Assembly: GCA_015222255.1 (NCBI GenBank)
Contig: JADFUX010000066.1
Location: 1 to 10,894 of the forward strand
Reading direction: 5' to 3'
DNA length: 10,894 nt
Source of the DNA: Chloroflexota bacterium
GTDB lineage: Bacteria > Chloroflexota > Dehalococcoidia > GIF9 > AB-539-J10
Shown: positions 5,060 through 10,894 of the stretch, piece after piece
Numbering within the stretch: position 1 is the stretch's first letter
Layout: each line of letters starts with the position of its first letter
Program-made: the position numbers and the translations under genes
The notes under the pieces: model-generated
What the model was told of the DNA's origin: nothing
Seen by the model: only the letters and a program-made list of their open reading frames with translations
Databases searched by the model: none

Positions 5060-7108
5060 CTAACCCTTCTCCTTCTCTGCCTTCCTCTCAGCCACAATCT
5101 TCTGACTGATGTGGGATGGCACCTCCTCGTAGTGGCTTGATTCCATGGTAAAGCTGCCACGCCCTTGAGTCATTGACCTCAGGTCAATGGCATAGCGAAG
5201 CACTTCCGAGTGCGGCGCTTGTCCCTGGATAACGTTAGCACCCCCTTCAGGGAACATGGAGACTACACGCCCCCTCTTGGTGTTAAGATCGCCAACAATG
5301 TCACCAGTAAACTTCTCAGGCACAGTTATAGTAAGATTGATTATCGGCTCAAGCAGTACAGGTTGACCTTGAGATAAACCTTTCCTCAAAGCGTGAGACC
5401 CAGCAATTTTGAAAGCGATATCTGAAGAATCCACCGGGTGAGAGCTGCCGTCGTAGAGCGTTACTCTCACGTCAATCACCGGGTAGCCCGCGACAAGCCC
5501 TTCATCTTTTGCCTCGTGGACCCCCTTTTCGACAGCAGGGATGTAGTTCTTGGGCACTCGCCCGCCAACAACCCTGTCAGTAAACTCAAAACCGCTGCCT
5601 CGGGGCAGGGGCTCAAGCTCCAGAAGGACATGACCATATTGACCATGTCCACCAGTTTGTTTCTTGTGTTTGTACTCCGCTTTGGTTGCCAGAGCGATAG
5701 TCTCCTTGTAAGGAATCTTCGGCGGAGCTAGTCTCACCTCCACGCCAAATTTGCGACGCATCCTTTCCTTTACTATCTCTAGATGACTGTCACCAACCCC
5801 AGAAACAACAACCTCGTTGGTAACGGGGTCCCGCCGCACCCGAAGAGAAGGGTCTTCCTCGCAGATTCTAGGCAAGACTGTGCTCATCTTATCCAAATCG
5901 GCCCTGGACTGTGGCTCAATTGCCATGCTCAGGTTTGCTTGAGGAAACTCAATGCCGTCAAGTATTACAGGATGCTCCTGGGAGCAAAAAGTATCTCCAG
6001 TAGTAGTCAGGTTCAATCTGGCCACTACTCCTATATCTCCAGCAACCACTTGAGGCACTGGTTCCTGATTCTTGCCCCTCAAGGCAAGAAGTTGACCGAT
6101 GCGCTCCATCCCACCCTTATTGGCATTCCAAACCTGAGAATTGCTAGCAATCAAACCTGAGCAGACTCGGAAATAGCTTAGCTTGCCTACATAGGGATCA
6201 ACAGTGGTCTTAAACACTAAACTGCTTAACGGGGAATCTACGCTTGGCTCAAGCTCCTCTGTAGCACCAGTTGCGGGATTCGTAGCCATAATAGTGCCTC
6301 TGTCTTCAGGTGAAGGCAAGTAATCACGGATAGCGTCAAGAGCTGGGGTAATACCAAGACTGCGCAGAGCAGAACCGATTAGAACAGGCACCAACTTACC
6401 AGTTATGGTTGCCTCCCGTATAGCACCTGAGATCTCTTCATTGCTTATTTCCTCACCTTCCAAATACTTAGTAAGAAGTTCATCGTTTGTCTCAACCACC
6501 GCCTCTATTAGTTTCTCACGATAAGATTTGACCTGATCTTGAAGAGGGGAAGGCAAATCATTGTCTTGCAAAGACACTAAGTCCATAACCCCTTGGAAAT
6601 TCTCTTGTGAGCCCAAAGGCAATTGAACTGGCAAGCACTTTGCCCCCAGCTTAGCTTGGATTTCGTTTAGAGCGCGAAAAAAGTCGGCATTTTCACGATC
6701 CATCTTGTTCACGAATATTAGACGAGGCAAGCCATTTTGTTCACTGTAATCCCACATCTGCTCGGTGCCCACCTCCACACCAGAAGTGGCGCAAATCACA
6801 ATGATTGCAGCGTCGCTAACGCGCAAGCCCGCCTTTGCCTCGCTAGCAAAATCAGCATAGCCTGGCGTGTCAATAATATTTAGCTTGATTCCCTTCCACT
6901 CCAGTGGAAGCAACGATAAGTTTATGCTCATCTTTCTTTCTATTTCGCTCGGATCGTAGTCTGAGGCAGTAGTGCCCTGTTCCACACTGCCCAATCGGCT
7001 AATAGCGCCTGACGCGGAAAGCATCGCTTCCACAAGCGAAGTCTTGCCTGCTCCATAATGAGATAAGAACACAACGTTGCGGATTTTTCCTGATTCATAA
7101 GGGCTCAT
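5060..7108 (-). CDS. EF-G2-like translational GTPase (elongation factor G paralogue)
   Basis: A 682-residue protein with the full EF-G domain order. The GTPase domain has a P-loop SHYGAGKT (16-23), switch I region EQGTTASDYDP (43-53), DTPGYADF (80-87), NKMD (134-137) and GSAL (245-248). Domain II is at about 290-375 and domain III at about 390-465. Domain IV holds KQTGGHGQYG (483-492), GGRVPKNYIPAVEKG (515-529) and the tip DGSSHPVDSSD with H557. Domain V runs from about 587 (EPIINLTITVP) to 665. The GTTASDYDP and DTPGY patterns match the EF-G2 group known from Thermus and other bacteria rather than canonical FusA, which has DTPGH. Tyr84 thus replaces the catalytic His. It may bind ribosomes in a specialised role rather than carry out routine translocation. 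The ATG at 7108 has GAGGTGG six bases upstream. It is a single-gene unit ending at the shared hairpin. Confidence 0.9.
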   Translation of the reverse strand: MSPYESGKIRNVVFLSHYGAGKTSLVEAMLSASGAISRLGSVEQGTTASDYDPSEIERKMSINLSLLPLEWKGIKLNIIDTPGYADFASEAKAGLRVSDAAIIVICATSGVEVGTEQMWDYSEQNGLPRLIFVNKMDRENADFFRALNEIQAKLGAKCLPVQLPLGSQENFQGVMDLVSLQDNDLPSPLQDQVKSYREKLIEAVVETNDELLTKYLEGEEISNEEISGAIREATITGKLVPVLIGSALRSLGITPALDAIRDYLPSPEDRGTIMATNPATGATEELEPSVDSPLSSLVFKTTVDPYVGKLSYFRVCSGLIASNSQVWNANKGGMERIGQLLALRGKNQEPVPQVVAGDIGVVARLNLTTTGDTFCSQEHPVILDGIEFPQANLSMAIEPQSRADLDKMSTVLPRICEEDPSLRVRRDPVTNEVVVSGVGDSHLEIVKERMRRKFGVEVRLAPPKIPYKETIALATKAEYKHKKQTGGHGQYGHVLLELEPLPRGSGFEFTDRVVGGRVPKNYIPAVEKGVHEAKDEGLVAGYPVIDVRVTLYDGSSHPVDSSDIAFKIAGSHALRKGLSQGQPVLLEPIINLTITVPEKFTGDIVGDLNTKRGRVVSMFPEGGANVIQGQAPHSEVLRYAIDLRSMTQGRGSFTMESSHYEEVPSHISQKIVAERKAEKEKG

Positions 7109-7155
7109 TATTCCACCTCAGTTCTTTGTTGCTTTTCCACTCTTGACTTCTCAGC

Positions 7156-7184
7156 ATTCTACACATCCGCAACCACAACACCAA
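7156..7184 (-). promoter_or_regulatory. Candidate promoter of the EF-G2-like gene
   Basis: On the minus strand TTGGTG (7184-7179) is followed after 17 bases by TAGAAT (7161-7156), 5 of 6 matches at -10 but only 3 of 6 at -35. A start near 7149 would give a leader of about 40 bases before the ATG at 7108. Confidence 0.35.
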
Positions 7185-7832
7185 TCAAGCTACGCAGCGT
7201 CGATTATCCCTCTTTATACGCTGCTAGAAAATAAGCTGGCTTCGATTCACCAAATGCGGGCAACTCTGTTGACTTGCTCCTCGATGCCGGTTTCTCCGCA
7301 GGGCTATTTTCAAGCAGAAGAATTCCTTTCCTCGTTTCGCGTCCATACCACGTCATGCCAACAACTATGGTGTCCGGCTTTGAACGACGCCGCAGTAAGT
7401 TCTCGAAGTGTGCTGGACATTGTTTCCTGCCGGATAGACTGGAGGCGATGAACGCTGCTCCCCCCGAGAGAGCTATCTGAGGAATCGGGAGAACTATGAG
7501 CTGAGCCCCTGCTCAGAATGAGGGTCTTATGGTCCAGTCGGGCAGTCCTTACTGCTGTAGCTGCGTTTATGGTAGGCTTGCCAAGCTCTCTCTCACGCGG
7601 GCGAAGAACAGTCCTCACGGCTACTATTATAAGCTTCTTGGTAGGACATAGGCAATATCCGAAAGAGCTTCATAGTCCATGCCACGGCCAAGTTATTGCC
7701 CACTTTGTTCGCAGCGTCGAGGCTTCAACCTTGATGGCCAAAGCAAATGCTAGCCTCTTCAGCCATAGCTTACAGTGGCACAACACCGTGAAAGGCACCC
7801 TGCCACTGATCGTACGGAGGAGTACAAGCTCT
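7185..7832. other. Gene-poor gap, possibly with a decayed minus-strand gene
   Basis: Nearly 650 bases hold no gene I recognise. The minus strand is open from 7512 to a TAA at 7206-7204 (102 codons) and reads protein-like in its lower half (SKPDTIVVGMTWYGRETRK, then GILLLENSPAEKP, ending FLAAYKEG). The only ATG in frame is at 7356, giving 50 codons without a ribosome binding site. A different minus frame just upstream reads KKLIIVAVRTVLRPRERELG, then KPTINAATAVRTARLDHKTL, at about 7632-7515, as if one gene had been frameshifted. The + strand is also stop-poor here, so chance is not excluded. A small hairpin CTGAGC-CCCT-GCTCAG sits at 7501-7516. I saw no RNase P, tmRNA or SRP RNA core motif. 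Confidence 0.3.
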
Positions 7833-7860
7833 GTTACATTGCAAAGTGCGGTGCTATAAT
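7833..7860 (+). promoter_or_regulatory. Promoter of the gatC-plsY-gatA run
   Basis: A -35-like GTTACA (7833-7838, 4 of 6) is followed after 16 bases by a perfect TATAAT (7855-7860). Transcription would begin near 7867, only about 12 bases before the gatC ATG at 7879. The -10 box lies inside the arms GTGCGG (7846-7851) and CCGCAC (7867-7872), a possible operator. Confidence 0.6.
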
Positions 7861-7872
7861 ATTGTTCCGCAC
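7846..7872. promoter_or_regulatory. Inverted repeat straddling the gatC -10 box (candidate operator)
   Basis: GTGCGG at 7846-7851 and its exact complement CCGCAC at 7867-7872 are 15 bases apart. Their centres are 21 bases apart, two helical turns, with TATAAT between them. Such placement suits a dimeric repressor, or a hairpin in the DNA. No binding protein can be assigned from the window; the Lrp/AsnC protein encoded downstream is one candidate. Confidence 0.35.
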
Positions 7873-7878
7873 GCTGAA

Positions 7879-8166
7879 ATGAAACTGGATCGTGATCAAG
7901 TTCAACATATTGCCTGGTTAGCTCGCTTGGGTCTGACTGAGGCTGAAATCGAGAAATTCAGCCTTCAGTTGTCTGATATACTGGATAACTTTGAGATACT
8001 AAACGAAGTGGACACAAGCAATGTGACACCGGCAACTCAGGCTGTCTATCTGCAGAATGTTTTCAGGGAGGACGAAGCCGCCAACTCGTACCCCCAAGCT
8101 GATATTCTTGCTAACGCACCAGAAGAAGACGAGAGTTGCTTCAAAGTAAAGGCAATATTGGAATAG
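7879..8166 (+). CDS. gatC: Asp-tRNA(Asn)/Glu-tRNA(Gln) amidotransferase subunit C
   Basis: A 95-residue GatC, the small subunit that holds GatA and GatB together in the tRNA-dependent amidotransferase, which makes Gln-tRNA(Gln) and/or Asn-tRNA(Asn) from mischarged tRNAs. It has the family's N-terminal DQVQHIAWLARLGLTEAEIE pattern, the central LSDILDNFEILNEVDTSNVTP segment and a C-terminal FKVKAILE, in the standard length. I chose ATG 7879 because translation in this frame from 7846 would begin upstream of the likely transcription start and add 11 residues unlike GatC. No clear ribosome binding site precedes 7879. The stop is one base before the plsY ATG. Confidence 0.93.
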   Translation: MKLDRDQVQHIAWLARLGLTEAEIEKFSLQLSDILDNFEILNEVDTSNVTPATQAVYLQNVFREDEAANSYPQADILANAPEEDESCFKVKAILE

Positions 8167-8167
8167 C

Positions 8168-8788
8168 ATGCCGGTCAATTTCATCGCCGTAGTCTGTGGT
8201 TACCTCCTTGGCTCCATTCCCTCAGCTTATGTTGCTGGCCGCCTCAAGAAGAACATTGACATCCGTGAGGTGGGAAGCAAGAACATGGGGATGCTGAACG
8301 TCCTCTATGAGGTTGGGCTCAAAGAGGCAGTTTTGGTTTTGCTGGCCGACGCAAGCAAAGGCATAGCTGCGATCCTCATAGCCCGCTGGCTAGGCGTACC
8401 TCTAGCATTCCAGCTCCTTACCGGGGCGGCGGCTGTAGTAGGCCATACCTTCCCTGTCTTCCTTAGATTTCGTGGGGGGACGGGAGGAGCTACTACCGTA
8501 GGTATCCTCCTTTTTCTAATGCCAAAAGCGATCCCATTCTTCATTGCTGTTGCTGCAACAGCTTTGATCATCACCCGAAATCCCATGTTTTGCTATAGCC
8601 TAGCCTTGGTTATCTTACCATTCATTGCCTGGCTAATATACCATTCAGTGCCTTTGATAGCCTTCTCCGTGGGGCTGCCGGTATTTGTGGGCCTAAACTA
8701 TATCCCTAGATTTAAGAGCATGCACGCAGCAGCCCATGGCAACTGGCGCAGAATTATTATGCGTAGCAGCCTCAAGGAAAGATTATAG
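8168..8788 (+). CDS. plsY: PlsY-type glycerol-3-phosphate acyltransferase (divergent motifs)
   Basis: A 206-residue polytopic membrane protein of the PlsY family, which transfers an acyl group from acyl-phosphate to glycerol-3-phosphate as the first step of phospholipid synthesis. Hydrophobic stretches near 5-24, 54-72, 80-95, 110-136 and 140-178 fit its multispan topology. The recognisable blocks are [11 protein letters not shown] (15-25), [15 protein letters not shown] (31-45) and [19 protein letters not shown] (92-110). Compared with the usual GSGNxGATN and GGKGVAT motifs it has GSKNMGMLN and GGTGGAT, losing the conserved Lys (now T105). The C-terminal H-x-x-N-x-x-R block is HGNWRRI (190-196), also altered. 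It may be a second, specialised PlsY or have shifted specificity. The ATG follows the gatC stop by one base and gatA begins 15 bases after it, so it is co-transcribed with the amidotransferase genes. Confidence 0.85.
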   Translation: MPVNFIAVVCGYLLGSIPSAYVAGRLKKNIDIREVGSKNMGMLNVLYEVGLKEAVLVLLADASKGIAAILIARWLGVPLAFQLLTGAAAVVGHTFPVFLRFRGGTGGATTVGILLFLMPKAIPFFIAVAATALIITRNPMFCYSLALVILPFIAWLIYHSVPLIAFSVGLPVFVGLNYIPRFKSMHAAAHGNWRRIIMRSSLKERL

Positions 8789-8802
8789 GCTGGAGGAACC
8801 AA

Positions 8803-10275
8803 GTGCCATCGAACAGATTGTGTCAACTCACTATTCGTCAGGCGCATGAACTTCTTAAACACAGAGAAATTTCTTCCGTGGAGCTTACCAGAGCTGCACT
8901 AGAGCGCATTGCCGATGTAGAGAATAGGATTCATGCTTGCCTTACGATTGCTGAAGAGACCGCTCTAAGACAGGCGAAGGAGGCGGACAGTCACATAAGG
9001 GACGGCAACATTGCACCCCTGACTGGTATACCAGCCTTGATCAAGGATGTCATGTGCACCAAGGGAATACGGACTACATGCGCCTCGAAAATGCTGGAGA
9101 ATTTTGTCCCACCTTACGATGCAAGAGTGATAGAAAAGTTGAAGGTGCAAAAGGCAGTAATACTAGGCAAAACGAACATGGATGAATTTGCCATGGGTTC
9201 CTCTAATGAGCATTCAGCTTTTTTCCCAACACATAATCCTTGGGATTTGAGCTGCGTCCCAGGGGGCAGCAGTGGTGGTTCAGCAGCCGGCGTGGCTGCC
9301 GATGAAGCGATCTATGCTCTTGGCTCTGACACCGGCGGCAGTATTCGCCTGCCCGCAGGCTTTTGCAACGTCGTTGGCCTTAAGCCCACCTATGGGCGAG
9401 TGAGCCGCTTTGGTTTAGTCGCTTTTGCCAGCTCCCTTGACCAAATTGGACCGCTAACTAAGGACGTAACTGATTCCGCCTGGGTCATGAATGCTATCGC
9501 TGGATTTGACTCCAGAGACTCGACCTCAGTTCCTTATCCAGTGCCGGATTACACTGGCCAGCTAATCTCAGGGATCAAAGGGATGCGAATTGGCATTCCC
9601 AAGGAATACTTCGTGGAGGGGATGCAAAGCGAGGTGCGAGAGGCTCTAGGGGTAGCTATAAGGAAGCTGGAGGAGTTGGGAGCGGAAATAGACTGGGAAG
9701 TCTCTCTACCCCATACCAAGTATGCCTTAGCTGCCTATTATATACTTGCTCCGTCCGAAGCTTCAGCAAACCTGGCCCGCTATGATGGAGTAAAGTACGG
9801 CTTTTCCTACCCAAATGCCAACAATGTAATACAGGCAATAGAGAAAACACGACAATTTGGTTTTGGCCCTGAGGTAAAAAGGCGTATAATGCTGGGGACT
9901 TATGCCCTATCAGCAGGTTACTATGATGCTTATTACGTCAAGGCACAGAAGGTACGCACTTTGATAAAGCAAGAATTCGACCGAGTGTTTGAGAGATGCG
10001 ATGCCCTGGTCACTCCAATTTCACCCACAGCGGCATTCAAAATCGGCGAGAAAGTAGACGACCCATTACAGATGTATCTAACGGATGTATGCACGTTACC
10101 CATAAATATCGCCGGCATCCCGGCTATTTCCATCCCTGCTGGCTTCTGCAATAATTTACCTATAGGCATGCAAATCATAGGCAAGCCTTTTAGCGAGGAA
10201 ATATTGCTGCGCATTGCCTTTGCCTACGAGCAAGCTACTGACTGGCATAAGAGGAAGCCAGCAATCACCGGCTAG
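8803..10275 (+). CDS. gatA: Asp-tRNA(Asn)/Glu-tRNA(Gln) amidotransferase subunit A
   Basis: A 490-residue amidase-signature enzyme that releases ammonia from glutamine for the GatB active site. The Ser-cisSer-Lys triad is visible: K81 in PALIKDV, S156 in [13 protein letters not shown] and S180 in [13 protein letters not shown]. The long block [20 protein letters not shown] with [13 protein letters not shown] after it is characteristic of GatA, as are the [12 protein letters not shown] region and the C-terminal [12 protein letters not shown]. Length is standard. It starts with GTG at 8803; GGAGG at 8792-8796 six bases upstream supports this choice. It follows plsY by 14 bases and precedes the Lrp/AsnC gene by 16. 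The third subunit, gatB, must lie outside the window. Confidence 0.97.
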   Translation: MPSNRLCQLTIRQAHELLKHREISSVELTRAALERIADVENRIHACLTIAEETALRQAKEADSHIRDGNIAPLTGIPALIKDVMCTKGIRTTCASKMLENFVPPYDARVIEKLKVQKAVILGKTNMDEFAMGSSNEHSAFFPTHNPWDLSCVPGGSSGGSAAGVAADEAIYALGSDTGGSIRLPAGFCNVVGLKPTYGRVSRFGLVAFASSLDQIGPLTKDVTDSAWVMNAIAGFDSRDSTSVPYPVPDYTGQLISGIKGMRIGIPKEYFVEGMQSEVREALGVAIRKLEELGAEIDWEVSLPHTKYALAAYYILAPSEASANLARYDGVKYGFSYPNANNVIQAIEKTRQFGFGPEVKRRIMLGTYALSAGYYDAYYVKAQKVRTLIKQEFDRVFERCDALVTPISPTAAFKIGEKVDDPLQMYLTDVCTLPINIAGIPAISIPAGFCNNLPIGMQIIGKPFSEEILLRIAFAYEQATDWHKRKPAITG

Positions 10276-10291
10276 CAAGCTAAGGAGGGAT

Positions 10292-10774
10292 ATGAAGGAA
10301 GTCTTGGAAATCCTGGAAAACAATGCTCGGGCAACCCCAGAACAAATCTCCACGATGCTTGGCATCACCGTTGCCGAGGTGGAGAAGACGATCAAGGAGG
10401 CTGAGGAGCAGCGAGCCATTCTGAAATATAAGACCATAATTAATTGGGCGAAGCTAGGTGAACAACCAGTACTGGCTTTGATCGAGGTGAAGGTAACACC
10501 CCAACGAGATGTCGGGTTCGATAGCATAGCCGAGCGTATTTGTGGCTTCTCAGAGGTACATTCAGCTTACCTTGTTTCCGGTACCTATGACTTGGCCATA
10601 CTGGTGAAAGGTAAGAACATGCACGAGATTGCTTCATTTGTGTCGGGAAAACTTGCTCCTCTAAACAATGCGGTGCAAAGCACTGTCACCCATTTCCTGC
10701 TTAAGCAATACAAGGAGCAGGGTGAGTTGCTTGAAATCAAAGAGGAGGTCAAGCGGCTGCCCATAACACCGTGA
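10292..10774 (+). CDS. Lrp/AsnC-family transcriptional regulator
   Basis: A 160-residue protein with the two-part Lrp/AsnC layout. An N-terminal winged helix-turn-helix covers about 1-50 (ILENNARATPEQISTMLG, then ITVAEVEKTIKEAEEQRAI). A C-terminal ligand-binding and oligomerising RAM domain covers about 59-138, with VLALIEVKVTP and the SGTYDLAILVKGKN turn (96-109). It probably senses an amino acid or related small molecule. ATG 10292 is chosen because AAGGAGG (10282-10288) lies just before it and because the protein then starts at the helix-turn-helix. A longer in-frame reading from 10214 would add 26 unrelated residues inside gatA. It is 22 bases ahead of an aminotransferase gene, a pairing that suggests it controls or reports on that enzyme's pathway. 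Confidence 0.92.
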   Translation: MKEVLEILENNARATPEQISTMLGITVAEVEKTIKEAEEQRAILKYKTIINWAKLGEQPVLALIEVKVTPQRDVGFDSIAERICGFSEVHSAYLVSGTYDLAILVKGKNMHEIASFVSGKLAPLNNAVQSTVTHFLLKQYKEQGELLEIKEEVKRLPITP

Positions 10775-10796
10775 ATATTACAACAAGGTAATTCCC

Positions 10797-10894
10797 ATGA
10801 CAGAAGCTTATTCCATTGCCACCAAAGACTTTTCCAGCGTTATTTCGCAAAAGCTGAGCAAGGTCTCGCCATCAGGCATCAGGAGATTCTTTGA
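10797..10894 (+). CDS. Pyridoxal-phosphate aminotransferase, class I/II (N-terminal fragment)
   Basis: Only the first 32 codons lie in the window. They read MTEAYSIATKDFSSVISQKL followed by SKVSPSGIRRFF, and the frame is open to the window edge. The ISQKLSKVSPSGIRRFF stretch is the typical N-terminal arm of aspartate-type class I/II aminotransferases, in particular those next to Lrp/AsnC genes. The ATG at 10797 has AAGG (10785-10788) eight bases upstream. The catalytic Lys and the rest of the fold are off the end, so the amino-acid substrate cannot be inferred. It is the last visible gene of the + strand run begun at gatC. Confidence 0.75.
   Translation, partial: MTEAYSIATKDFSSVISQKLSKVSPSGIRRFF

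Noticed and set aside
7501..7516. CTGAGC-CCCT-GCTCAG hairpin as a terminator
   Set aside because: It has only six base pairs and no T tract on either side, and no gene ends at it.
7518..7859. A 113-codon + frame ending over the gatC promoter
   Set aside because: It has no ribosome binding site or motif, its end covers the gatC -10 box, and it overlaps the minus-strand stop-poor stretch.
1..10894. CRISPR array, insertion sequence, prophage or attachment site next to the tRNAs
   Set aside because: No regularly spaced repeats, transposase or integrase motifs were seen. The tRNA 3' ends are not repeated elsewhere in the window as far as I could see.

Overview
The window reads as a piece of bacterial chromosome. 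It most resembles an anaerobic Chloroflexota of the Dehalococcoidia type. This placement is an inference from the gene set and order: a PflX-like radical SAM protein, an isolated etfBA pair, an EF-G2 paralogue, gatC-plsY-gatA, then an Lrp/AsnC regulator followed by an aminotransferase beginning with an SPSGIRRFF segment. No 16S or other marker gene is present. No phage, IS element, CRISPR array or defence module is visible; most of the window is housekeeping and metabolic.

Layout: (1) 1-195, a tRNA-His/tRNA-Arg operon on + with a near-consensus promoter. (2) 2853-197, a minus-strand cluster: promoter, PflX-like radical SAM protein, a decayed small Cys-rich gene, a YjjX-type inosine/xanthosine triphosphatase and a histidine-phosphatase-family enzyme. 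The last three are chained by 4-nt stop/start overlaps. (3) 3097-4994, etfB and etfA on +, ending at a strong hairpin shared with (4) 7108-5060, an EF-G2-like translational GTPase on -. (5) 7109-7878, a gene-poor gap with a stop-poor stretch and, at its right end, the promoter of (6) 7879-10894, a + strand run of gatC, plsY, gatA, an Lrp/AsnC regulator and the start of an aminotransferase that leaves the window.

How the genes work together: etfBA form the flavoprotein that carries electrons between dehydrogenases and the respiratory or quinone pool. GatC and GatA are two of the three subunits of the tRNA-dependent amidotransferase; gatB is not in the window. PlsY, between them, makes lysophosphatidate for membrane lipids. 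The Lrp/AsnC protein and the aminotransferase form a likely regulator/target pair in amino acid metabolism. The YjjX-like enzyme and the phosphatase look like housecleaning enzymes.

Points most worth a second look: the broken small gene at 1359-1558, which has an in-frame amber and a frameshift but a preserved C-terminal LPDG motif and GTGA overlap; the Tyr replacing the catalytic His in the EF-G paralogue; the altered PlsY motifs; the inverted repeat around the gatC -10 box; and the unexplained gap upstream of the EF-G gene. I saw no clearly new multi-gene system.
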